Shown in pieces: positions 46,302-57,965 of a DNA stretch of 64,000 nt (positions are counted from its first letter, which is position 1; each line of letters starts with the position of its first letter). The notes under the pieces are model-generated. The model was not told where the DNA came from. It did no database searches and saw nothing but the letters and a program-made list of their open reading frames with translations. This DNA comes from Arenimonas metalli CF5-1 (GTDB lineage: Bacteria; Pseudomonadota; Gammaproteobacteria; Xanthomonadales; Xanthomonadaceae). The DNA lies in assembly GCF_000747155.1 (NCBI RefSeq), contig NZ_AVCK01000015.1, positions 1 to 64,000 on the forward strand, written 5' to 3'. The position numbers were made by a program, and so were the translations under genes.

Positions 46302-47597
46302 TCAACGTTGCCGCGGCGGTGCCGGCGACCGCAGGCGCAGGCAGGCGCCGCGGGCGGCCAGCCAGTCGTGCAGCGGCGCCGCGATGGCGACGTCGCCGGC
46401 GGCCAGCAGCTCGCCGCCGGGGCCCGACAGCAGCGGCAGCCGCGCACGCAGCCAGGGCGGCAGGCCGAGCTCCTGCAGCACGTGCTTGAGTTCGCTGGAA
46501 TGCGCACGGCCCGGCAGCACCAGGCGTTCGCCACCCTGGCGCGCATGCACGCGCAGCGGCGCGTCGAAGGCAGCCGCGGGCGAGAGCGACAGCACGTCGC
46601 CGGTGGGCAGGACCAGCGGCGAGCGGCCATCCCAGGGCTTCGAGAAGTCTTCGGGCAGCGGCGGCAAGGCTGGGCCCGCGTACAGCAGGTCCCGCCAGCG
46701 CCGCACCGCCGCGCCGGACCAGGCGAACGCCGGCTCGCCGTCTTCCTGTGCCGGCAGCACTTCATCGGCGATCGCGCGCAGGCCGGCGGGCGGCAGCGGC
46801 GGCAGGTCGAGCTCGCGCACCCAGCGGCGCAGCACGCGGTCGCGCCAGTCCGGCGCCAGTGCCTCCAGCGCGGGAACCGACAGGGTGGCCGGATCCACGC
46901 CCTGCACCCGGGCCAGCCGGCGCGCGTCTTCACCCGCGAGCAGGTCGGCCTGGCCCGCGAGCAGGGACGCACTGCGCGCCAGCCCCGCCGCGGCGCCCGG
47001 CCAGCGACCGGTGAGCCGCGGCATCACCTGGCGGCGCAGGAAGTTGCGGTCGGCGTGGTCGGTCGCGTTGCTGGGGTCTTCGATCCAGTCCAGGCCATGG
47101 TCGCGCGCGTAGCGGGCCAGCGCCTCGCGCGGCTGGTCCAGCAGCGGCCGCCAGAGCCAGCCGGCGCCGAAGCGGCGCAGCGGCCGCATCGCCGCCAGGC
47201 CGTCGCCGCTGCCGCGCAGCAGGCGCAGCAGGATGGTCTCGGCCTGGTCGTCGCGGTGGTGGGCGAGGGCGACCCGCTCGCCGGGCACCAGGCCGTCCGC
47301 GAGGGCGTCATGGCGCGCCGCGCGCGCGGCCGCCTCCAGGCCGTCGCCGGCGTCGCGCACGGCCACGCGGCGCGATTCGAAGTCGATGCCCAGCCGGGCG
47401 CAGGTCTCGGCGCAGCGGGCCGCCCAGGCGGCGGAACCGGGCTGCAGGCCGTGGTCCACATGCATCGCCCGCAGCCCGCTGGCGCGCACCGCCGGGCTGG
47501 CCGCCAGCCAGTGCAGCAGAACGGTCGAATCCAGGCCGCCGCTGAAGGCGACGCGGACGGGGCAACCGGGGCACGGAGGCGGCGAATCCAGGGGCAT
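46302..47597 (-). CDS. tilS: tRNA(Ile)-lysidine synthase
   Basis: 431-residue enzyme that converts the C34 of tRNA-Ile2 to lysidine, letting it read AUA. The ATP loop [17 protein letters not shown] (about 16-32) matches the PP-loop; other TilS marks are [34 protein letters not shown] (about 110-128) and [22 protein letters not shown]-terminal helical domain follows. It is between accA and xseB as in related genomes. Essential gene. Confidence 0.94.
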   Translation of the reverse strand: MPLDSPPPCPGCPVRVAFSGGLDSTVLLHWLAASPAVRASGLRAMHVDHGLQPGSAAWAARCAETCARLGIDFESRRVAVRDAGDGLEAAARAARHDALADGLVPGERVALAHHRDDQAETILLRLLRGSGDGLAAMRPLRRFGAGWLWRPLLDQPREALARYARDHGLDWIEDPSNATDHADRNFLRRQVMPRLTGRWPGAAAGLARSASLLAGQADLLAGEDARRLARVQGVDPATLSVPALEALAPDWRDRVLRRWVRELDLPPLPPAGLRAIADEVLPAQEDGEPAFAWSGAAVRRWRDLLYAGPALPPLPEDFSKPWDGRSPLVLPTGDVLSLSPAAAFDAPLRVHARQGGERLVLPGRAHSSELKHVLQELGLPPWLRARLPLLSGPGGELLAAGDVAIAAPLHDWLAARGACLRLRSPAPPRQR

Positions 47598-47632
47598 GCG
47601 ACGTTCCGCCCGGCCCGGCTGCCGCGGCGCGG

Positions 47633-48592
47633 TCAGGCGGCCTCGTAGGCGCCGTAGCTGCGCAGGCGCTGGTAGCGGTTCTCGAGAAGCTGAGGGATCT
47701 CGACGCGGTCCAGCACCGCCAGCTCGGACTGGATCAGCTGCTTGAGCGTGGCCGCCATCGCGGCGGGATCGCGGTGGGCGCCGCCCAGCGGCTCAGGCAC
47801 GATCTTGTCGACCAGCCCGTGCTCGAACAGGCGCTTGGCGGTCAGGCCCAGGGCCTCGGCCGCGTCGCGGGCCTTGTCGGCGGACTTCCAGAGGATCGAG
47901 GCGCAGCCTTCCGGCGAGATCACCGAGTAGGTGCTGTATTCGAGCATCAGCGTGCGGTCGCCGACGCCGATCGCCAGCGCGCCGCCGGAGCCGCCTTCGC
48001 CGATCACGGTGCAGATGACGGGGATCTTCAGCTCGGCCATTTCCAGCAGGTTGCGGGCGATGGCCTCGGACTGGCCGCGCTCCTCGGCGCCGACGCCGGG
48101 GTAGGCGCCCGGGGTGTCGATGAAGGTGAGCAGCGGCAGCTGGAAGCGCTCGGCCATCTTCATCAGGCGCAGCGCCTTGCGGTAGCCCTCGGGCCGCGGC
48201 ATGCCGAAGTTGCGCTTGATCTTGGCCTTGGTGTCGCGGCCCTTCTGCTGGCCGATCACCATCACGGCGCGGCCGTCCATGCGGGCCAGGCCGCCGACGA
48301 TGGCGGCGTCGTCCGCGAACGCGCGGTCACCGGCCAGCTCGTGGAATTCCTCGAACATCAGGCCGATGTAGTCGTTGGTGTACGGCCGCTGCGGGTGCCG
48401 CGCCAGCTGCGAGATCTGCCAGGGCGTGAGCGCCTTGAAGATCTCGGCGGTGCGCGCGCGCAGCTTGTCCTCCAGGCCCTTGACCTCGGTTTCGATGTTG
48501 ACCGCGGGGCCGGTGCTGGCCTTGCGCAGCTCCTGGATCTTGGCGTCCAGTTCGGCGATGGGCTGTTCGAAATCGAGGAAGTTCGGATTCAT
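47633..48592 (-). CDS. accA: Acetyl-CoA carboxylase carboxyltransferase subunit alpha
   Basis: 319-residue subunit that with AccD transfers CO2 from carboxybiotin to acetyl-CoA. The N-terminal half [20 protein letters not shown], then [20 protein letters not shown] and [20 protein letters not shown]; the oxyanion-binding Gly pair is in [20 protein letters not shown] (about 206-225). All are conserved. Length matches E. coli AccA (319). Upstream neighbour is dnaE, the same order as in many gammaproteobacteria. Confidence 0.97.
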   Translation of the reverse strand: MNPNFLDFEQPIAELDAKIQELRKASTGPAVNIETEVKGLEDKLRARTAEIFKALTPWQISQLARHPQRPYTNDYIGLMFEEFHELAGDRAFADDAAIVGGLARMDGRAVMVIGQQKGRDTKAKIKRNFGMPRPEGYRKALRLMKMAERFQLPLLTFIDTPGAYPGVGAEERGQSEAIARNLLEMAELKIPVICTVIGEGGSGGALAIGVGDRTLMLEYSTYSVISPEGCASILWKSADKARDAAEALGLTAKRLFEHGLVDKIVPEPLGGAHRDPAAMAATLKQLIQSELAVLDRVEIPQLLENRYQRLRSYGAYEAA

Positions 48593-48692
48593 GCGGTGTC
48601 TCGGTTCAGACGCCCCAGCTTGGGCCGGGCAGTCTAGAGCAAAGGGTCTAGGGCGGCGATTCTATCGCCCCCGGCCCGCCGGCGGGAGGCGG

Positions 48693-52211
<3,519 letters not shown>

Positions 52212-52325
52212 GCCGGGGACCGATGGCCGACCGGCAGTTTACCCCGAGGGTGGGGGCGGACAAGGCTTGACAGTCCCTGTTGCCAGGCCCTGCCGCCCGC
52301 CCCGTGAAACCCGCCGCGCGGCGGT

Positions 52326-52952
52326 TCAGCCGACGCGGAACAGCGGCTGCAGCGGCTCGCCGCCGATGTAGTGGCGGGCGCGGACCTGGCGCCGCTGCTG
52401 GAGCAGCGCGACCTCGGCCAGACAGGCGGTTTCCCAGGCCAGTCGGCGTTCAAGCGGGGTGCCGCGCGGGCGCTCGTCGGCGCGGAAGCGGCAGAAGTCG
52501 CCGTAGTCGGTCGTTTCGTCGGCGAACGCCGGCCAGGCCAGCTCCACCAGCAGCGCATCGTCGAGCTGGCCGAGCAGCGGCTGGGTGTCGGGGATCAGGT
52601 CGTCCACCTGCTGCAGGTAGCTGATCAACATGCGCGCGCGTTCCCGGGTGTCCACGCACACGTCCCAGTCGCTGTCGTTGAGCATGCGGCGCAGGTGCTC
52701 GGCGCGCGCCAGGCGCTCGGACAGGATCGCGATGGCATGCTCGCGCGGCTGGTCCTGCAGCCAGCGCGCCAGCGTGACCAGCTGGTCGGCGCTGACGCGC
52801 GGGGCGTTGGGTGCGATCTGGGCGAGCAGCTGGTTGAACTGCTGGACGGCGGCATCGCACAGTTCGATCTTCCCGACCTGGCGGCGGCGCGAATCACGCG
52901 ATTCCGGCGGCAGCGGCAGGTCGAGCGGGGCGGGGTCGTGGCGGGCGTTCAT
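52326..52952 (-). CDS. DUF1232-like protein, paralogue 1
   Basis: 208-residue protein with a central DUF1232-like region: YLQQVDDLIPDTQPLLGQLD followed by DALLVELAWPAFADETTDYG, close to the (I/L)DLIPD...(L)G.LDD pattern. The N-terminal 30 residues are unrelated and rich in Pro/Arg. A helical domain (FNQLLAQIAPNAPRV...LARWLQDQP) lies before the motif. It is 114 bases upstream of dnaE's start on the same strand and downstream of paralogue 2; the two share about 40% of the motif region by eye. No transmembrane helix is apparent. Function is unknown. Confidence 0.75.
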   Translation of the reverse strand: MNARHDPAPLDLPLPPESRDSRRRQVGKIELCDAAVQQFNQLLAQIAPNAPRVSADQLVTLARWLQDQPREHAIAILSERLARAEHLRRMLNDSDWDVCVDTRERARMLISYLQQVDDLIPDTQPLLGQLDDALLVELAWPAFADETTDYGDFCRFRADERPRGTPLERRLAWETACLAEVALLQQRRQVRARHYIGGEPLQPLFRVG

Positions 52953-53001
52953 GGTGGTTTCCCGGTCTGGCCGCGGGCCACCGGAACCATTCCGGGGCAG
53001 G

Positions 53002-53023
53002 CGCACATCCTCTGGGATGCGCG
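53002..53023 (-). promoter_or_regulatory. Leader hairpin before DUF1232 paralogue 1
   Basis: Read on the minus strand, GCGCATCC - CAGA - GGATGTGCGC can fold into a 9-base stem with one mismatch, 50 bases before the gene start. It is followed by CTGCCCCGG. Paralogue 2 has a similar GCATCC - NNNN - GGATG then CTGCCC arrangement. Possibly a shared protein- or RNA-binding site; not a terminator because no U-tract follows. Confidence 0.5.
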
Positions 53024-53134
53024 GCCAGCATGGACCGTTGCAGCGCGCGCCACGACGCCCTGAAGTCAGCGTGACGTCCGGGCTAATTCAGCGTCGCGAC
53101 AGCTTCGCGCGACGCGATGCGATGCGCCGCTGCC

Positions 53135-53767
53135 TTACACCACGCGCAGGCCGCCGGTGCTGGGGCCGAACTCGACGTAGTGCTGGCTGCGCACGCGGTG
53201 CAGTTGCTCCCACAGCGCGCCTTCCTCCATCCGCGCGGCCAGCCAGTCGTCGCGGCCCGGGTGGCCGCCGAAATGCGCGCCGGACTCGTCGCGGAACCGG
53301 CAGAAGTCGCGGAAGTCCTCGAGCTCCTCGGCCACCATCGGCCACGCCAGCTCGACCAGCAGCGCGTCGTCGAGCCGGCCCACGCGCGGCAGGTCGTCGG
53401 GGATCAGGTCGCGCGGCTGCGAGACGTAGTCGAGCAGGCGGTAGATCCGCCGCGCCAGCGCCGGCTCGAGCCCCCAGTCGGGATCGACGGCGAGGTCGCG
53501 CAGTTCCTGCAGCCGGCCCAGGCGCGCCTGCAGCAGCGCCTCGGATTGCGCCGGCGGCAGCGCCACCAGCCAGCGCGCGACGCTGGCGATGGCGGCGGCC
53601 TCGACGTGCGGGGCGTCCGGATGCAGTTCGTGCAGCAGGGCATTGAAGTCGGCGACGGCCTGGGGGTCGAGCGTGACCGGGGCGTCGCGGGGATCGCCCA
53701 TCAATCCTGCACGCGCGGCGTGCAGCGGCAGGGCGGGTGTCGCGGGGAGGGGGGCGTCGTGGCGCAT
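53135..53767 (-). CDS. DUF1232-like protein, paralogue 2
   Basis: 210-residue homologue of the downstream gene. The central motif is YVSQPRDLIPDDLPRVGRLD then DALLVELAWPMVAEELEDFR and FCRFRDESG, with an alpha-helical region before it (DFNALLHELHPDAPHVEAAA). Both proteins share DALLVELAWP and the following DFCRFR, and a C-terminal region with R..HY. The N-terminal 30 residues differ. Its ATG is 116 bases after rnhB. Length and layout suggest duplication rather than chance; function is unknown. Confidence 0.75.
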   Translation of the reverse strand: MRHDAPLPATPALPLHAARAGLMGDPRDAPVTLDPQAVADFNALLHELHPDAPHVEAAAIASVARWLVALPPAQSEALLQARLGRLQELRDLAVDPDWGLEPALARRIYRLLDYVSQPRDLIPDDLPRVGRLDDALLVELAWPMVAEELEDFRDFCRFRDESGAHFGGHPGRDDWLAARMEEGALWEQLHRVRSQHYVEFGPSTGGLRVV

Positions 53768-53834
53768 GGCAGGCCTCGCTGCCGGCCGGTGGTAGGCGCT
53801 GCGCGTGGCTGGTCGGCGGGTGCCGCGGGCAGCC

Positions 53835-53850
53835 GCATCCGGCGGGATGC
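53835..53850 (-). promoter_or_regulatory. Leader hairpin before DUF1232 paralogue 2
   Basis: On the minus strand GCATCC - CGCC - GGATGC forms a 6-base perfect stem with a tetraloop, 68 bases before the gene start, followed by GGCTGCCC. It matches the leader of paralogue 1 in sequence and spacing. Confidence 0.5.
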
Positions 53851-53857
53851 ATCGCTT

Positions 53858-53886
53858 GGTCTACGCCTGCCCGGGGCGGCTGTCAA
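53858..53886 (-). promoter_or_regulatory. Possible promoter of DUF1232 paralogue 2
   Basis: TTGACA on the minus strand (53881-53886) is 17 bases from TAGACC (53858-53863). The predicted start would be near 53851, so the message would begin almost at the leader hairpin. It overlaps the last codons of rnhB. Confidence 0.4.
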
Positions 53887-54473
53887 ATGCCCGGCAGCGA
53901 GCTTGCGAGGCAGGCGCGCACCGGCGCGAAACTTCGCCGATGCTGCGGGCACGGGCCCAGCCGGCGCAGCGCGTCGAGGTGCTCGGGCGTGGGGTAGCCC
54001 TTGTGCAGCGCGAAGCCGTAGCCGGGATGCAGGGATTCGAGTTCGCGCATCAGCTGGTCGCGTGCGACCTTGGCCAGGATGGAGGCCGCCATGATCGCCG
54101 GTTCGCGCGCATCGCCCTTCACCAGCGCCTGCGCAGGGCAGGGCAGGCCGGGCGGAAGGCGGTTGCCGTCCACCAGCGCGAGCGTGGCGGCGGGCGACAG
54201 CGCGCGCACGGCGCGCGCCATGCCGGCCATCGTGGCGTGCAGGATGTTGAGGCGGTCGATCTCTTCGATCGGCACCAGCTCGAGGTGCCAGGCCAGCGCG
54301 CGTTCGCGGATCAGCGGCGCCAGCGCTTCGCGCCGCGTTTCACTCAGCGCCTTCGAATCGCCGAGGCCCGCGATCGGGCGCGAGGGATCGAGGATGACGG
54401 CGGCGACCGCGACGGGCCCCGCCAGCGGGCCGCGGCCGGCTTCGTCGACGCCGGCGACGCGCGCTGCGCTCAC
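53883..54473 (-). CDS. rnhB: Ribonuclease HII
   Basis: 196-residue enzyme removing ribonucleotides from RNA/DNA hybrids. The active-site motif [19 protein letters not shown] (about 7-25) contains the D-E-(G) triad entry, with LVDGNRLPP (Asp) near 101-109, [20 protein letters not shown] (about 119-138) and the final Asp in that helix. The start is GTG overlapping the lpxB stop by four bases; upstream frame is inside lpxB. C-terminus [15 protein letters not shown] is typical. Confidence 0.95.
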   Translation of the reverse strand: MSAARVAGVDEAGRGPLAGPVAVAAVILDPSRPIAGLGDSKALSETRREALAPLIRERALAWHLELVPIEEIDRLNILHATMAGMARAVRALSPAATLALVDGNRLPPGLPCPAQALVKGDAREPAIMAASILAKVARDQLMRELESLHPGYGFALHKGYPTPEHLDALRRLGPCPQHRRSFAPVRACLASSLPGI

Positions 54474-55666
54474 GGCGAGGCCAGCAGTTCGGCCACGGCG
54501 TCGGCCGCCGCGGACGAGGCGTCGCGGCGCAGCTTCAGGTGGATGTGCTGGTAGCGCGGCAGCAGCGCTGTGCGGGCATCGGGGCTGCGGAACCAGTGCA
54601 TCACCGCTTCGGCCAGGTTCTCGGGCGTGCAGTCCTGCTGCATCAGCTCCGGCACGATCGGTTCGTTGGCCAGCACGTTGGGCAGGCTGTAGCGGTTCAC
54701 GCGCATCATGCCCAGCAGCATCACGATGCGGTAGGTGAGCGCGGAGATGCGGTAGCCCACGACCATCGGGCGCTTGGCCAGCAAGCCTTCCAGCGCGGCG
54801 GTGCCGGACGCCAGCAGCACCACGTCGGAGGCGACCATGGCGTCGTGCGCCTTGCCGTCGGTGACCATGACGTTGGCCAGCGGCCGCGCCAGCAGGCCGT
54901 TCTCGATGGCGGCGCGGCACGCCGGGTTCGCGGCCGGCACCACCACGACCAGGCCCGGCACCTGCACGGTGACCCGGCGCGCGGCCTCGATGAATTCGGG
55001 GAACAGGCGGTCGATCTCACCCAGCCGGCTGCCGGGCAGCAGGGCCAGCACCGGCGCCTCGCCCGGCAGGCCCAGGCGCCCGCGTGCGGCGCCGCGGTCG
55101 GGCTCGAGCGGGAAGGCGTCGGCCAGCGGGTGGCCGACGAAGCGTGCGTCCACGCCGTGGCGTTCGTAGATCGGTGGCTCCATCGGGAACAGGCAGAGCA
55201 CGCGGTCGGCGCTGCGGCCGATCTTCGCCGCGCGGCCTTCGCGCCAGGCCCACACCGACGGGCTGACGTAATGCACGGTGCGGATGCCGGCCTGCTTGAG
55301 CCGTCGCTCGAGGCCGAGGTTGAAGTCGGGCGCGTCCACGCCGATGAACACGTCCGGCCGCCACTGCAGCAGGCGCTGGTGCAGGGCCCGGCGCAGGCGC
55401 AGCAGGCGGGGCAGGTGCCGCAGCACTTCGGCCAGGCCCATCACCGCCAGCTCGGAGCAGTCGTGCCAGGTGTCCAGGCCGGCCGCGCGCAGGTGTTCGC
55501 CGCCGACGCCCGCGAATTCGGCCGTGGGGAAGCGCAGCCGCAGTTCGCGCACCAGGCCGGAGGCCAGCAGGTCGCCCGAGGCTTCGCCCGCGACGATGGC
55601 GATGCGAAGCTTCTTGCCGGCCGCGAGGGCCAGTTCCAGCGAAGGGGTCAGGGTGACGCCGGCCAC
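54470..55666 (-). CDS. lpxB: Lipid-A-disaccharide synthase
   Basis: 398-residue glycosyltransferase (GT19) that joins UDP-diacylglucosamine and lipid X. N-terminal [20 protein letters not shown] (about 24-43) and [12 protein letters not shown] are the glycine-rich substrate loop; [11 protein letters not shown]-type text is [20 protein letters not shown] (about 131-150). [10 protein letters not shown] (about 215-224) and [20 protein letters not shown] (about 290) are the nucleotide-binding motifs. GTG start, 16 bases after lpxA. Confidence 0.96.
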   Translation of the reverse strand: MAGVTLTPSLELALAAGKKLRIAIVAGEASGDLLASGLVRELRLRFPTAEFAGVGGEHLRAAGLDTWHDCSELAVMGLAEVLRHLPRLLRLRRALHQRLLQWRPDVFIGVDAPDFNLGLERRLKQAGIRTVHYVSPSVWAWREGRAAKIGRSADRVLCLFPMEPPIYERHGVDARFVGHPLADAFPLEPDRGAARGRLGLPGEAPVLALLPGSRLGEIDRLFPEFIEAARRVTVQVPGLVVVVPAANPACRAAIENGLLARPLANVMVTDGKAHDAMVASDVVLLASGTAALEGLLAKRPMVVGYRISALTYRIVMLLGMMRVNRYSLPNVLANEPIVPELMQQDCTPENLAEAVMHWFRSPDARTALLPRYQHIHLKLRRDASSAAADAVAELLASP

Positions 55667-55682
55667 GGCCGGTGCGCGCAGG

Positions 55683-56453
55683 TCAGCGCAGCAGGCCGCG
55701 CGCGCTGCGCTCGATGAACTCGAGCATCAGCCGCACGTCCTGCGATTCGGTGGCGCCCTGGGCCAGCTGCTCGCGGACCTCGGCCATCGGCTTGCCCGAC
55801 ATGTACAGCGCCCGGTAGGCGCGCTTGATCGCGGCGATGCGCTCGGCGTCGAAGCCCCGGCGCTTGAGGCCCTCGGCGTTGATGCCGCGCGGACCCGCGT
55901 ACTTGTCGGCCACCATCACGAACGGCGGCACGTCGGCGTTGACCAGGCTGCCCATGCCGATGAAGGCGTGGTCGCCGATCTTGCAGAACTGGTGGATGGC
56001 CGCGAAGCCGCCCAGGATCACCCAGTCGCCGAGGACGGCGTGGCCGGCCAGCGTGGCGTTGTTGGCCAGGATGCACTGGTTGCCTACGATGCAGTCGTGG
56101 GCCACGTGCACGTAGGCCATGATCCAGTTGTCATCGCCGATGCGGGTGATGCCGCCGCCGTCGGCGGTGCCGCGGCTGATCGTGGTGAACTCGAAGATCG
56201 TGTTGCGGTCGCCGATCACCAGCTCGGTGCGCTCGCCGCGGAACTTCTTGTCCTGCGGGTCGTTGCCGATGGTGGCGTGGGCGTGGACGACGTTGCCGCG
56301 GCCCAGGCGGGTCGGGCCGGTGATGACGCAGTGCGGGCCGATGCGGCTGTCGTCGCCGATCTCGACCTCGGGGCCGATGACCGCGAACGCGCCGACCTGG
56401 ACGTTCGCGCCCAGCCGCGCACCCGGATCAACCTGCGCACTCGGGTGGATCAT
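55683..56453 (-). CDS. lpxA: UDP-N-acetylglucosamine acyltransferase
   Basis: 256-residue trimeric left-handed beta-helix enzyme, first step of lipid A. It begins [20 protein letters not shown], has hexapeptide repeats throughout the N-terminal two-thirds, the catalytic His in [13 protein letters not shown] (about 120-132), and the C-terminal helical domain [20 protein letters not shown]. The start ATG is one base after the fabZ stop; an in-frame extension overlaps fabZ. Length fits (E. coli 262). Confidence 0.96.
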   Translation of the reverse strand: MIHPSAQVDPGARLGANVQVGAFAVIGPEVEIGDDSRIGPHCVITGPTRLGRGNVVHAHATIGNDPQDKKFRGERTELVIGDRNTIFEFTTISRGTADGGGITRIGDDNWIMAYVHVAHDCIVGNQCILANNATLAGHAVLGDWVILGGFAAIHQFCKIGDHAFIGMGSLVNADVPPFVMVADKYAGPRGINAEGLKRRGFDAERIAAIKRAYRALYMSGKPMAEVREQLAQGATESQDVRLMLEFIERSARGLLR

Positions 56454-56454
56454 G

Positions 56455-56919
56455 TCATTCCTTGCCTTCGGCGCAGAGGATCTCGGCACTGGCGACCACC
56501 TGGCCATCGACGCTGGCGGTGCAGTCGTACAGCGCCATGTTGCGGATCAGGCGCTTGACCCTGACTTCGAACTCGAGCTTGTCGCCCGGCACCACCATGC
56601 GGTTGAAGCGCGCGTTGTCCACCTTCACCAGGTAGAACAGCTTGCCTTCGCTGATCTTGTCGCGCGGCTGCGAGAGCTGGGTCAGCAGGCCGCCGGCCTG
56701 GGCCATGGCCTCGACCACAAGCACGCCCGGCATCACCGGACGGCCCGGGAAGTGGCCCTGGAAGAACGGCTCGTTGAAGGTGACGTTCTTGTAGGCCCGG
56801 ATCCGCTGGTTCGGCTCCAGCTCGACCACCCGGTCCACCAGCAGGAAGGGATAGCGGTGGGGCAGCAGGTGCAGGATGCACGAGACATCCACGGGCAGCT
56901 TGATGGCGTCGTCGCTCAT
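56455..56919 (-). CDS. fabZ: 3-hydroxyacyl-ACP dehydratase FabZ
   Basis: 154-residue hotdog dehydratase. The catalytic helix [20 protein letters not shown] (about 45-64) has the His of GHFPG and [17 protein letters not shown] with the Glu. It starts with the usual [13 protein letters not shown]. Its placement between lpxD and lpxA is the normal one: FabZ supplies 3-hydroxyacyl chains to fatty acid synthesis and competes with LpxA for the acyl pool. Confidence 0.97.
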   Translation of the reverse strand: MSDDAIKLPVDVSCILHLLPHRYPFLLVDRVVELEPNQRIRAYKNVTFNEPFFQGHFPGRPVMPGVLVVEAMAQAGGLLTQLSQPRDKISEGKLFYLVKVDNARFNRMVVPGDKLEFEVRVKRLIRNMALYDCTASVDGQVVASAEILCAEGKE

Positions 56920-56932
56920 CGGGTTCCTTGCG

Positions 56933-57955
56933 TCAATCCTTGGACAGGGCGCCTATCTTACGCGCCAGCTGGTCCAATTGCCTGAAACGGGCGCCATTCC
57001 GGCGCCACTGGCGGCTTTCCTGCACCGGCATGCCCGAGGAATATTCCCCCGGCTCGGTGATCGACTGGGTCACCAGGCTCATGGCGGTGACGGTGACCCG
57101 GTCGCAGACCTCGAGGTGGCCGGTGATGCCCACCGCGCCGCCGATCAGGCAGTAGCTGCCGATGCGCGCGGAGCCGGCGATGGCGGTGCAGCCGGCGACC
57201 GCGGTGTGGGCGCCGATGCGGACGTTGTGGCCGACCTGGATCAGGTTGTCCAGGCGCACGTCCTCGGCCAGCACGGTGTCCTCGATCGCGCCGCGGTCGA
57301 TGCAGGTGTTTGCACCGATCTCGCAGTCGTCGCCGACCACCACGCCGCCCAGCTGCGGCACCTTGATCCAGTGGCCGGCGTCCATCGCCAGGCCGAAGCC
57401 GTCGGCGCCCAGCACGGCGCCGGGATGCACGCGCACGCGCGCGCCCAGCCGCACCCGCGCCACCAGGGTCACGCGCGCCACCAGCACGCTGGCGGGGCCG
57501 ACCACGCAGTCCTCGCCGACCACGCAGCCGGGGCCGAGCACGGCGCCGGCGGCGATGCGGCTGCGGGCACCGATGCTGCAGAACGGACCCACTTCGGCGC
57601 CGGCGTCGACCTCGGCGGTCGGGTCCACCGTGGCCAGGGCGTGGACGCCGGGCACGGGCGCGGCCGCCGGCTCGAACAGCGCGGCGATCCGGGCAAACGC
57701 GGTGTACGGGGATTTCGCGACCAGGCAGGGCACCGGGCAATCGCGGGCGTCGGCCGCGGAGACGATGACGGCGCTGGCGGCGGTGCCGGCCAGCTCGCTG
57801 CGGTAGCGGGGATTGGCCAGGAAGCTGACCTGGCCGGCGCGGGCACCCGCGAGGGTGCCGACGCCATCGATCAGGACGCTGCCGTCGCCGCGCAGTTCGA
57901 GCCCGAACCGGCCGGCGAGGCCGGCCAGGTCGAAGCGGGGCGGCTGCGCGGCCAG
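56933..57955 (-). CDS. lpxD: UDP-3-O-acylglucosamine N-acyltransferase with probable CTG start
   Basis: LpxD adds the second 3-hydroxyacyl chain to the lipid A precursor. The C-terminal beta-helix (hexapeptides from about 100) has the catalytic His in DNLIQVGHNVRIGAHTAVAG. The N-terminal uridine-binding domain is in frame: PPRFDLAGLAGRFGLELRGD, ASFLANPRYRSE-like QVSFLANPRYRSELAGTAAS. However, no ATG, GTG or TTG exists before it; the first standard start is a GTG at residue 75, which would delete the domain. A CTG at 57953-57955, with AAGG eight bases before and ten bases after the bamA stop, gives 340 residues (E. coli 341). Start by inference. Confidence 0.88.
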   Translation of the reverse strand: MAAQPPRFDLAGLAGRFGLELRGDGSVLIDGVGTLAGARAGQVSFLANPRYRSELAGTAASAVIVSAADARDCPVPCLVAKSPYTAFARIAALFEPAAAPVPGVHALATVDPTAEVDAGAEVGPFCSIGARSRIAAGAVLGPGCVVGEDCVVGPASVLVARVTLVARVRLGARVRVHPGAVLGADGFGLAMDAGHWIKVPQLGGVVVGDDCEIGANTCIDRGAIEDTVLAEDVRLDNLIQVGHNVRIGAHTAVAGCTAIAGSARIGSYCLIGGAVGITGHLEVCDRVTVTAMSLVTQSITEPGEYSSGMPVQESRQWRRNGARFRQLDQLARKIGALSKD

Positions 57956-57965
57956 GGCGGCCGCC

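Noticed and set aside
53002-53850. A metabolite riboswitch in the DUF1232 leaders
   Set aside because: Only one short stem per leader is conserved; none of the multi-stem architectures I know is present.
56933-57733. lpxD starting at the first GTG (266 residues)
   Set aside because: This would remove the N-terminal uridine-binding domain that is plainly encoded in the same frame upstream.
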